From Candidatus Gerdarchaeota archaeon (GTDB lineage Archaea > Asgardarchaeota > Heimdallarchaeia > JABLTI01): a stretch of 10,534 bases of DNA. The notes under the pieces were generated by a model. It worked only from the letters and a program-made list of their open reading frames with translations. It was not told the origin of the DNA and searched no databases. The translations under genes were made by a program, and so were the position numbers. The stretch covers positions 1 through 10,534 of the forward strand of contig JAEOUJ010000109.1 in NCBI GenBank assembly GCA_016839405.1, given 5' to 3'. Position 1 is the stretch's first letter. Every line of letters starts with the position of its first letter. Shown in pieces: positions 1-5,928 of the stretch.

Positions 1-149
1 GTTGGGAAATTCCTGATATGACTTTCAAAACATCTGGTTTCGAATGTTCCGATTGCTCAAATGCATGTGAGATAGTTGAAATAAATAAAAATGGTGAAAC
101 AATCGCTAGATGGGGAAGTCGGTGTGGTAAATGGAATTTCTCTCAATAG
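1..149 (+). CDS. C-terminal tail of an acyl-CoA dehydratase activase-type protein (partial)
   Basis: Only the last 48 codons lie in the window; the frame is open to the left edge and ends at TAG 147-149. The tail holds a Cys-x2-Cys-x3-Cys cluster (FECSDCSNACEI) and then a fourth Cys in GSRCGKW. This arrangement is typical of the extreme C terminus of the large activase proteins related to the 2-hydroxyglutaryl-CoA dehydratase activator (HgdC/BadF/BcrA group with the DUF2229-type extension), which often end in a similar GSRC-K-Y/W motif. Members use ATP and an iron-sulfur cluster to energise electron transfer to 2-hydroxyacyl-CoA dehydratases or benzoyl-CoA reductase-like enzymes. The ATPase core lies outside the window, so the call rests on the tail alone. 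The gene converges on the SH3 gene with a gap of under 30 bases. Confidence 0.6.
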   Translation, partial: WEIPDMTFKTSGFECSDCSNACEIVEINKNGETIARWGSRCGKWNFSQ

Positions 150-155
150 TTTTCT

Positions 156-164
156 CTAAAAAAA
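156..164 (-). terminator. T-tract terminator after the SH3 gene
   Basis: Read on the minus strand, an uninterrupted run of seven T (plus-strand A run near 157-163) lies about 15 bases past the stop codon at 178-180. Archaeal RNA polymerase can stop at T-runs without a hairpin, and no clear stem is visible here. The plus-strand gene ending at 149 has no comparable T-run. Confidence 0.3.
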
Positions 165-177
165 TACTATAAATGTT

Positions 178-522
178 TCACAAATCTAGATTCTCAAGCG
201 GAACCCATCCTTCATCTCCAGAAGTAGTTCTAGTAAAAGCCCAATCGCAATCTTCGGAAAGTATTATTAATTCATCACCAATTTTTACTGTAAGTTCTTT
301 AGCAATATAATCTTTGACAACTTTAAAATAACCAGGTTTATCCTCAATGGGTTTTAGAAAAGTTTTTGGTACCCAGCTATAGACATCATTTTTATCATGA
401 CACCATATCCAATTAGGCCATATTGTTGGTTTTTCTTCTCCTTGTAGAATATCACCTGCTTTCGCAGTTAATGAATCCGGATCTGTACTTTCATGATTTT
501 TTATAACTCGTACTTTTTGCAT
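178..522 (-). CDS. Tandem SH3-domain protein (ligand-binding SH3 type)
   Basis: A 114-residue soluble protein made almost entirely of two SH3-like barrels. The first spans about residues 3-57, with a GD turn (G23 D24), W38/W40 and a WVP-type segment at 50-52. The second spans about 66-112 and is very close to the eukaryotic consensus: DY at 71-72 (the ALYDY position), EL at 76-77, GDELIIL from 82, W94 and GWVP at 105-108. Prokaryotic two-SH3 proteins of this size are known; they lack an assigned function and presumably bind peptides or partner proteins. There is no signal peptide, so it should act in the cytoplasm. A longer TTG start at 534 is possible, but it would overlap the good GGTGAGG ribosome binding site that sits just before the ATG at 522, so the ATG is preferred. 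Confidence 0.82.
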   Translation of the reverse strand: MQKVRVIKNHESTDPDSLTAKAGDILQGEEKPTIWPNWIWCHDKNDVYSWVPKTFLKPIEDKPGYFKVVKDYIAKELTVKIGDELIILSEDCDWAFTRTTSGDEGWVPLENLDL

Positions 523-534
523 ATACCTCACCAA

Positions 535-775
535 TTATTTTTCAAATTAGCTAAAAAACAATTTAATTAGCTATAAGGTTAAAAAAAATCAAATTTAACT
601 TGTAAAAATTCTTTTTTATTAATCTTATTTTTTTATTTCAGTATAATTAAATGAAAAATAGTAACACCAATTATATGTTTACGCATATTTTCAAACCATA
701 AACAATTTTATTAATATCACAAAACTCATTTTTTGCGTGAAATTCAAGTCTTAGTCATATAATTAGTGATAGGAC
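535..775. promoter_or_regulatory. Divergent AT-rich intergenic promoter region
   Basis: This stretch of about 240 bases lies between the divergently oriented SH3 (minus) and cDPG synthetase-like (plus) genes and must hold both promoters. For SH3, minus-strand TATA-like sequence is visible around 560-575. For the plus gene, AT-rich candidates exist near 700-715 but none is convincing. The ribosome binding site for the plus gene is probably GTGAT at 766-770, five bases before the GTG start. No stable hairpin, RNA gene or credible additional ORF was seen. Confidence 0.45.
545..573. repeat. Direct repeat AATTAGCTA, 20-base period
   Basis: The 9-mer AATTAGCTA occurs at 545-553 and again at 565-573, exactly two helical turns apart. 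The left copy contains the palindrome TTAGCTAA. The pair lies 20-50 bases before the SH3 start and overlaps the likely TATA region of that minus-strand gene. It could be an operator, but in such AT-rich DNA it may also be chance. Confidence 0.3.
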
Positions 776-2125
776 GTGTATCCAATGGTACGAACAAAAG
801 TAATAATTATGGGCGCAGCTGGAAGAGATTTCCATAATTTTAACACTTATTTTAGAGATAATGAGAATTACGAAGTAGTTGCCTTTACTGCAACACAAAT
901 ACCTGATATTGAGGGACGAACTTATCCTAAAGAATTAGCTGGTAAGTTGTATCCTAAAGGTATCCCTATTTATGATGAAAAAAACCTTGCTGATGTCATT
1001 ATGAAAACAGAAGCAGAGGTTTGTGTCCTTTCTTATAGTGATCTTCCTTATGATTATGTTATGCATTTAGCATCTATGGTTATGGGTCTTGGACCAAATT
1101 TCTGGATGTTAGGTAAAAAGAAGACTTCAATAAAATCATCAAAACCAGTTATTTCTGTTTGTGCAGTTAGAACAGGATGTGGTAAAAGCCAAACAACTAG
1201 AAAAATCGCAGTAACACTCTCAAAAATGGGCTTGAAAGTTGTTGCTATTAGACACCCAATGCCTTATGATCCTGATCTTAATTCACAAGCTTGTCAAAGA
1301 TATGGTAGCTTAGAAGATTTAGATAAATATCGTTGCACAATTGAAGAAAGAGAGGAGTATGAACCATTAATTACAAATGGCATAACTCTATATGCTGGTA
1401 TTGACTATGAAAGAATTTTACGTGAAGCTGAAAAAGAAGCTGATATTATTATTTGGGATGGTGGAAATAACGATTTTCCATTCTATAAATCAGATTTAGA
1501 AATTGTTGTCACTGATCCTCATAGACCAGGTCATGAAGTTGGTTATTATCCAGGAGAAGTAAATCTTCGAACAGCAGATGTAGTAATAATAAATAAGATG
1601 AGTACAGCTGATAGAGAAGGTGTTGATATAGTTAGAAAAAATATAGCTAAAGTAAATCCAAATGCAATTGTTGTAGATGCAGCTTCTCCATTAACAGTAG
1701 AAGGATGGGAGAAAATTAGAGGAAAAAGAGTACTAGTTGTTGAAGATGGCCCCACATTAACACATGGAGATATGGAGTATGGAGCAGGAGCAATTGCTGC
1801 TTGGAAATTTGGAGCAAAAGAATTAGTCGATCCACGTCCAGAAGCAGTAGGATCAATTAAAGCCACTTTCAAAAAATTCAATCATTTAGGAACTATTCTT
1901 CCAGCAATGGGTTATGGTAAAAAGCAAATTAGCGAACTCGAAAAAACAATTAATGCAATTGATTGTGATTTAGTTCTAATAGGAACACCAATTGATCTTA
2001 CAAGAATAGTAGATATTAAACACGAATCTGTTAGAGTCAAATATGATTTACAAGAAATAGGTCATCCTGATCTTATGGATGTCATAAAACCATTCTTAAA
2101 AGACAAAGGATTGCTTAAAAAATAA
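776..2125 (+). CDS. Cyclic 2,3-diphosphoglycerate synthetase family protein
   Basis: A 449-residue protein, close to the length of methanogen cDPG synthetase, which makes cyclic 2,3-diphosphoglycerate from 2,3-diphosphoglycerate with ATP. The N-terminal domain has the family signature GAAGRDFHNFN (residues 13-23) and FTATQIPDIEGR (37-48). The nucleotide-binding half has a P-loop, RTGCGKS, at 132-138, a Walker B-like IIWDGGNND at 225-233, the motif TDPHRPGHEVGYYPGE near 246-261, and INKMS around 272-276, which resembles a P-loop GTPase NKxD. No export signal is seen, so it is cytoplasmic. The start could be GTG 776 (GTGAT five bases upstream) or ATG 785; both keep the family N terminus. No 2-phosphoglycerate kinase gene, which would make the substrate, is nearby. 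Family membership is firm; the exact reaction is less so, because the family extends well beyond cDPG-accumulating thermophiles. Confidence 0.88.
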   Translation: MYPMVRTKVIIMGAAGRDFHNFNTYFRDNENYEVVAFTATQIPDIEGRTYPKELAGKLYPKGIPIYDEKNLADVIMKTEAEVCVLSYSDLPYDYVMHLASMVMGLGPNFWMLGKKKTSIKSSKPVISVCAVRTGCGKSQTTRKIAVTLSKMGLKVVAIRHPMPYDPDLNSQACQRYGSLEDLDKYRCTIEEREEYEPLITNGITLYAGIDYERILREAEKEADIIIWDGGNNDFPFYKSDLEIVVTDPHRPGHEVGYYPGEVNLRTADVVIINKMSTADREGVDIVRKNIAKVNPNAIVVDAASPLTVEGWEKIRGKRVLVVEDGPTLTHGDMEYGAGAIAAWKFGAKELVDPRPEAVGSIKATFKKFNHLGTILPAMGYGKKQISELEKTINAIDCDLVLIGTPIDLTRIVDIKHESVRVKYDLQEIGHPDLMDVIKPFLKDKGLLKK

Positions 2126-2158
2126 TGATGGGATAATATTCCCCATCACCAAATTTTT
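2126..2158. terminator. Bidirectional hairpin terminator between convergent genes
   Basis: A perfect 7-bp stem, TGATGGG (2126-2132) with CCCATCA (2142-2148), encloses a nine-base loop. On the plus strand it is followed by five T at 2154-2158. On the minus strand it is followed by TTATTTTTTAAG. It starts immediately after the TAA of the plus gene and ends just before the stop of the minus gene, so one structure can serve both transcripts. Confidence 0.65.
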
Positions 2159-3079
2159 CTACTTTTTCAGACAATTCTTTTCATATGTCTTGCGAAGCAA
2201 AATTAATTGTGCTTCAATATCTTCTTGTGGTTTATTACCTTTTAATGTCAGAATTGATTTATCATTTATAGCTGATAAAATGGAGAGCATTCGAAGATCT
2301 CCTAATCCTTTGAGTGTAGTAAAACCTTTGTCGGCAATCTCTACACAAAGCTTTTTCTCTGCTTTACAATTTTCAGAACAGTCTCTACAAGCAGCAATTT
2401 CAGCAAAAACGGTGTTATTTTGTAAATCAACACGGAAAATTACATCATCTATCTGTTTTTGCACTTGGTGAGTTTCACTTACATCAAATCCCTGTCTTTT
2501 TGCTATTTTTTCTACTGTTTCTAAATCGAAACCAATAGGAACATAACCGATTAATCGATCCATATTGATAACAATATCTTCTACAATTTTTTTTAATATA
2601 TCAGCTAATTCACCCTTTGTTTTCCACCTATAAAAGGAAAAATTGTTAAGTTTTTTATCATTGAATAGTTTACGAAATCTTGTTTTTAATTTAGAATATT
2701 CTTTAATTTTACCATTTTCAGGTGTCAAAATCATAATTTCATGTAATGCATTGATTTTATCATCAACTAGTTCTAAAACTTCTCTAACAAAATGCACGCT
2801 GTTTTTTGTTTCACATATGAAGAGATATTTTCTTGCACCGACAAAATAAAAGGGAAGAACGAGTTGATTGAAAAAACTACCAGTTATTGTTGTAATCCAT
2901 ATTTGTAAATCCACTTCTCCCCTTGATGATTTAGAACGGAAAACGACTGGATCAACTCCTATCATATTCAAAAAATTCTTTTTATGATGGGCTGTAATTT
3001 CACGAACCTCTTCATGGAGTTTATCTTGTGTTATTGTTGGTTCTAGAGCTAGAATTACTTTGGTTAAAAACCTCGGCAA
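2159..3079 (-). CDS. Degenerate Rab/Ras-like small GTPase (pseudo-GTPase) with C-terminal cysteine cluster
   Basis: A 306-residue protein. Residues 6-170 follow the Ras-superfamily fold order but have lost the GTP-binding residues. The first strand and helix, TKVILALEPTITQDKL, align without gaps to a P-loop segment but lack GxxxxGK[ST]. Switch I reads NMIGVD (38-43) where Rabs have STIGVD, so the Mg-binding Thr is Met. Strand 3 VDLQIW (56-61) is typical, but DTAGQ is replaced by ITTIT (62-66). NKxD is absent near 118-124, and SAK is RWK (151-153). Residues 171-306 form an unrecognised extension with C231-x2-C234-x3-C238-x6-C245, a possible metal site. The TTG start at 3079 is fixed by GGTGA at 3086-3090, six bases upstream. 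The protein should be cytoplasmic and probably acts as a binding scaffold rather than an enzyme. The GTPase ancestry comes from recalled consensus, not a search. Confidence 0.65.
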   Translation of the reverse strand: MPRFLTKVILALEPTITQDKLHEEVREITAHHKKNFLNMIGVDPVVFRSKSSRGEVDLQIWITTITGSFFNQLVLPFYFVGARKYLFICETKNSVHFVREVLELVDDKINALHEIMILTPENGKIKEYSKLKTRFRKLFNDKKLNNFSFYRWKTKGELADILKKIVEDIVINMDRLIGYVPIGFDLETVEKIAKRQGFDVSETHQVQKQIDDVIFRVDLQNNTVFAEIAACRDCSENCKAEKKLCVEIADKGFTTLKGLGDLRMLSILSAINDKSILTLKGNKPQEDIEAQLILLRKTYEKNCLKK

Positions 3080-3242
3080 GAAACTTCACCGTAAACATTA
3101 GATTGTTCTTCAATATCTAAAACGTTGGTATTTACTAAATATTAATCTTTCAATCAAAATTTCTATAATAAATAGATTATTGGTAAATTTATCATAATAT
3201 TTCCGAAAATAACTAACTTTAAGATCTAATTTGAAAATTCAA
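3080..3242 (-). promoter_or_regulatory. Upstream region of the pseudo-GTPase gene
   Basis: The region is AT-rich. On the minus strand, TATA-like stretches lie around 3139-3151 and 3168-3180, either of which would give a leader of some 40-75 bases ending in the GGTGAAG ribosome binding site at 3084-3090. A short inverted repeat, TCTAT/ATAGA, lies within the second stretch. Which box is used cannot be decided from the sequence. No gene was found here. Confidence 0.35.
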
Positions 3243-3322
3243 AATAAATAAAAAAAAGTAAAAAAAAAGAAAATGTCTCATTATCATCATCTCAGGAAAA
3301 AAATCATATCGATGATTGAGAC
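3243..3322 (-). terminator. Hairpin plus T-tract terminator of the acidic micro-protein gene
   Basis: On the minus strand, GATGATTGAGAC-type arms pair across 3275-3288 and 3311-3322: a GTCTCA stem, a two-base TT bulge, then ATCATC, twelve base pairs in all, with a 22-base loop. The stem is followed at once by T-rich sequence containing two runs of eight T (plus-strand A runs between 3245 and 3270). This sits about 50 bases past the stop of the acidic gene, as a dedicated terminator would. Confidence 0.6.
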
Positions 3323-3374
3323 TTGATTTCAGACAATTTAAACAATGATTCCTATTGTGAAAAATATTTAGAGA

Positions 3375-3512
3375 TTAATAATTATCGTCATCATCAAACT
3401 CTTCGTATTCTTCGTCATCGTCGTCATAATAGTCTTCATCGTCGAATTCTTCTTCGTCGTCATCATATTCCTCATCATCATCAAATTCTGAGGATTTAAT
3501 TGGATCGATCAT
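3375..3512 (-). CDS. Ultra-acidic 45-residue protein with aromatic punctuation
   Basis: The protein starts MIDPIKSSEF; from residue 9 on it is almost only Asp, Glu, Phe and Tyr. I count 29 acidic residues of 45, with a single Lys. Aromatics break the acidic runs at F10, Y16, F23, Y28, Y29, Y36, F39 and Y45, giving repeated DEEY, EEEF and EEF units about 6-7 residues apart. Asp is encoded by a mix of GAT and GAC and the reading frame is intact, which argues for selection on protein rather than a simple DNA repeat. The ATG at 3512 has AGGG eight bases upstream; a TATA-like box and a hairpin terminator flank the gene. No family is recognised. Acidic-aromatic tails of this kind occur in histone chaperones and DNA mimics; any such role here is speculation. 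It should be disordered and soluble. Confidence 0.7.
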   Translation of the reverse strand: MIDPIKSSEFDDDEEYDDDEEEFDDEDYYDDDDEEYEEFDDDDNY

Positions 3513-3520
3513 TTCATTTT

Positions 3521-3584
3521 CCCTGAGAGTTTATAGCTCTCTAAAGAAAACTGATTGTGCATATTTCATTTATAAATATATTTG
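3521..3584 (-). promoter_or_regulatory. Promoter and leader of the acidic micro-protein gene
   Basis: On the minus strand a TATA-like box, ATATATTTATAAATG, covers 3568-3584, so transcription should begin near 3545. The short leader contains a 5-bp hairpin, GAGAG (3537-3541 read in reverse) with CTCTC (3525-3529) around a seven-base loop. The hairpin directly abuts the AGGG ribosome binding site at 3521-3524. The hairpin could tune access to that site, but it is small. Confidence 0.45.
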
Positions 3585-3601
3585 TTTGGAATAGAAATAA
3601 C

Positions 3602-3623
3602 AAATTTTCTTTTCAAAGAAATT
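3602..3623 (-). terminator. Weak hairpin after the LVIVD gene
   Basis: An imperfect inverted repeat, AATTTTCTTT against AAAGAAATT with one bulged T, lies 43-64 bases past the stop of the LVIVD gene and just before the TATA-like box of the next gene. On the minus strand it leads into T-rich but interrupted sequence. It is AT-only in most pairs, so the terminator call is weak. Confidence 0.3.
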
Positions 3624-3665
3624 AGCAATTTATAAATAATTTCTAGGAGTATAACAAAGAAGATA

Positions 3666-5753
3666 TCATTTCCTTTTTCTAACAATTGTGATTATTACAA
3701 AAATGATGATTGGAATCGATATGAAAAAAACTAGTAAAAGAATCTCAGTTAATTTATTTACTGGATTAAAAGAAATATAAATTGTTAAACCATCCCAAGC
3801 ACTTGCCATATAAACAAACCCCTTGTTTACAAAAAGATCATTGCTAGCAAAAGGTTCTTTGGAGCAATCTACATAGATTAATTCATTGAAAGATGTTTTT
3901 TTCAGAACTACTAATCCTAAGATGCAAGCTAAATAGAGATAATCATTCATAACTTCAAGGCTAAAAATAAATTCTAAATTCAATTGTGTACTACTTTTAA
4001 TAATAGGGGTTTCAAGATTTTCAACATTAATTATTTTTATACTTTTATCAATACCATTTTCACATAAAAGATAAACAATATCATTTTCAATAGCTAATTC
4101 ATTAGAACGTTGACCGATTTCCAATTGCAAAGAAGAAATTAATTGAATATTTGATGGATTTGTTATATCAAAGATAGCAAAATCCACTTCAAATTCATCA
4201 ATTGCTGCATAGACATAACCATTCTTTACCTCTATTCTATTAATAACTACATCTGAATATGTACCTAATAGAATTGGGTTTAGATTATCTGAAATATCTA
4301 TGATTTCTAAACCACCTGCGCCTATTGCCAATATTGCTTTTTCATCATATATTTCTAAATCACAACAGTAAGCATTCGGATTATCACTTTGATATTCACT
4401 TATAAATTTTGGTTTTGTTGGATCAGAAACATCTACAATCTTTAGAGAACAATTATAATTAAAATCGAAAGAATCGTAAGAAAGAATATACAATATTGAA
4501 TTTGAAACTTCAAGAAGATAAGCAGTATTATTATCGAAATATGAACCTTTCAAGATAGGATTATTAGAATCACTTACATCTATTATTTGTGTTCCATTAA
4601 TTCCATTTGCTATGTAGACTAGATTTTTATTTCCACAAATATTTAAACTAACTCCTCCAAAGTTATAGCGAGTATATCTCTCCGGATTATATACATCAAT
4701 AATATAATAAACAGCAATCTCACTAGTGTAGGCTATTGATATAAACAAAAAATTATCTTTAATTACTAAATTACTTGGTGCCCAGATCTCATCAACTATT
4801 GTCGTTATTGTAGGAAGAAAAGGATTTGTTACATCAAACACGAGTAACGATGTTTTGTTTGTTATGTAGAGAGTATTTTCTTTTAAAATGGCTATTCTAT
4901 TATAATCTAAATGAGTAAATGAATAAGTAGTTATCAAAGAAATGGAACTAGGATAAGTTATATTATATATTAGAAATTCTTGTTTAGCAATAACATAGGC
5001 AAGAGAGTTTGTTGTAATAAGCTTTACAGGTTGTGAGTCAAAAGAAGGATCATAGCTATCAATTAATGTGATGTTAAAAAGATCACTGATATTATAAATA
5101 AATAGTGAGCTTTTGGGTTCTGCTGTAAGATAAAGATAATTTTCTCTGAGTTCAAAATCAATTATTTCAATTGATTCATTAATTAATGAGTTAAGTAATA
5201 CCGGGGTAGATGGATTTGAGATGTTATAGAATCTCAAACCAATTATAAAATCATTTATTATTAATAAATCATCATAAACTTTTACAAGATTACTGAAAAA
5301 AAGATCATCCATATTTGCTATTTCAGTAGGTTGGGAAAAATTGGAGATGTTGAGAATTTTCAGCCAATTACGAGAAAGAAGATATGCAATGTCCTCTTGA
5401 ATATAAAAATCAATGATTGGTTCGCCAACAAAACCGGTTGTTCCTAAAAAGAGAGGGTGCAGAGGATCGTTGATATCAAATTTTATCAATTCTTCAAGCA
5501 AATTTGACACATATAAATAATCCCCCTGAATAAAGAAGTCATCTGGACTACCAAGATTTTCATCATACTGTCCTACTAAATCAAGTGTTCCATTATCAGT
5601 AAAATTAATTGTATAATCATGATCAAGGGTTGTGAGATTTTTATTAGTGTTTGTTTGTTTCATTTCAATTGGCATAAATGATAATGTGAAAGTAAATATA
5701 AGCAGTACAATTAAAGAAAGAGAATAGATGATATTCTTTTTTTTATTTATCAT
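3666..5753 (-). CDS. Membrane-anchored LVIVD-repeat beta-propeller surface protein
   Basis: A 695-residue exported protein. It has an N-terminal signal or anchor helix (about 8-27, after KKK) and a C-terminal transmembrane helix (about 667-690) ending in RKRK, so the bulk should face outside, tethered at the C terminus. Between them are about 13 clear LVIVD-type repeats built around the core [YFIV][DN][IV][ST][ND]P...P, for example FDINDPLHPLFLG, YNISNPSTPVLL, IDVSDSNNPILKG, VDVSDPTKPKF and IDISDNLNPILLG, spaced about 40-50 residues. Including weaker end copies, the number fits two seven-bladed propellers. Such repeats are common in surface proteins of archaea and some bacteria and probably mediate binding; no catalytic motif is visible. 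The ATG at 5753 has GGTGAGGG seven bases upstream, and a canonical TATA box precedes it. The role (adhesion, ligand or partner binding) is inferred. Confidence 0.85.
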   Translation of the reverse strand: MINKKKNIIYSLSLIVLLIFTFTLSFMPIEMKQTNTNKNLTTLDHDYTINFTDNGTLDLVGQYDENLGSPDDFFIQGDYLYVSNLLEELIKFDINDPLHPLFLGTTGFVGEPIIDFYIQEDIAYLLSRNWLKILNISNFSQPTEIANMDDLFFSNLVKVYDDLLIINDFIIGLRFYNISNPSTPVLLNSLINESIEIIDFELRENYLYLTAEPKSSLFIYNISDLFNITLIDSYDPSFDSQPVKLITTNSLAYVIAKQEFLIYNITYPSSISLITTYSFTHLDYNRIAILKENTLYITNKTSLLVFDVTNPFLPTITTIVDEIWAPSNLVIKDNFLFISIAYTSEIAVYYIIDVYNPERYTRYNFGGVSLNICGNKNLVYIANGINGTQIIDVSDSNNPILKGSYFDNNTAYLLEVSNSILYILSYDSFDFNYNCSLKIVDVSDPTKPKFISEYQSDNPNAYCCDLEIYDEKAILAIGAGGLEIIDISDNLNPILLGTYSDVVINRIEVKNGYVYAAIDEFEVDFAIFDITNPSNIQLISSLQLEIGQRSNELAIENDIVYLLCENGIDKSIKIINVENLETPIIKSSTQLNLEFIFSLEVMNDYLYLACILGLVVLKKTSFNELIYVDCSKEPFASNDLFVNKGFVYMASAWDGLTIYISFNPVNKLTEILLLVFFISIPIIIFVIITIVRKRK

Positions 5754-5760
5754 TGATTTT

Positions 5761-5803
5761 CCCTCACCCTACCTATGCTAAATAGATTATAGAAATATAT
5801 AAA
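5761..5803 (-). promoter_or_regulatory. Promoter and ribosome binding site of the LVIVD gene
   Basis: On the minus strand TTTATATA, a near-ideal archaeal TATA box, covers 5796-5803. It predicts transcription from about 5770-5775. The leader would be only about 20 bases and consists mostly of the ribosome binding site GGTGAGGG (5761-5768), seven bases before the ATG. Confidence 0.65.
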
Positions 5804-5811
5804 CATAATCT

Positions 5812-5836
5812 AAAAAAAATACCTTTTAAAAAAAGG
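5812..5836 (-). terminator. Hairpin plus T8 terminator after the TIGR04076 gene
   Basis: A 6-bp stem, CCTTTT (5822-5827) with AAAAGG (5831-5836) around a three-base loop, is followed on the minus strand after two bases by eight T (5812-5819). It lies about 95 bases past the stop of the TIGR04076 gene and immediately before the LVIVD TATA box, so it separates the two minus-strand transcripts. Confidence 0.55.
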
Positions 5837-5859
5837 CAGTTTTAAAGACCTCAATAAAA

Positions 5860-5877
5860 TTTGTTTAATTAAACAAA
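5860..5877. repeat. Perfect 18-base palindrome
   Basis: TTTGTTTAATTAAACAAA is exactly self-complementary over 18 bases, with the centre between 5868 and 5869. It lies between the TIGR04076 stop and the terminator at 5812-5836, and about 60 bases upstream of the LVIVD TATA box. It could bind a dimeric regulator, or form a 3' stem in the TIGR04076 transcript. Being made only of A/T pairs apart from two G/C pairs, it may be weak as a hairpin. Confidence 0.5.
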
Positions 5878-5928
5878 ATGAAAATAAGAAGATATATTGA
5901 GTATTAAATCTTCAAATTAGCTGAATCT

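Noticed and set aside
651..701. A 16-codon plus-strand ORF in the divergent promoter region
   Set aside because: Too short, without ribosome binding site or nearby promoter, and typical of chance ORFs.
1546..1881. Minus-strand open frame inside the cDPG synthetase-like gene
   Set aside because: It lies wholly within a well-supported gene on the other strand, has no ribosome binding site and its translation is low in recognisable features.
776..2125. Reading the cDPG synthetase family gene as proof of a hyperthermophilic methanogen
   Set aside because: The family is wider than that group, the DNA is very AT-rich and the neighbours do not fit a methanogen.
2190..2849. Two plus-strand open frames opposite the pseudo-GTPase gene
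   Set aside because: They are antisense shadows, rich in Ser and Leu as expected from reversed AT-rich coding DNA, with no family resemblance.
2159..3079. Calling the GTPase-like gene a pseudogene
   Set aside because: The frame is intact over 306 codons, has a well-placed GGTGA site and a terminator, and keeps structural residues while losing only nucleotide-binding ones.
3378..3490. Trinucleotide microsatellite (GAN repeats)
   Set aside because: Codons vary between GAT, GAC, GAA and GAG and are interrupted by TAT, TAC, TTT and TTC in one intact frame, with start, ribosome binding site and terminator, so a coding origin fits better than a slippage repeat.
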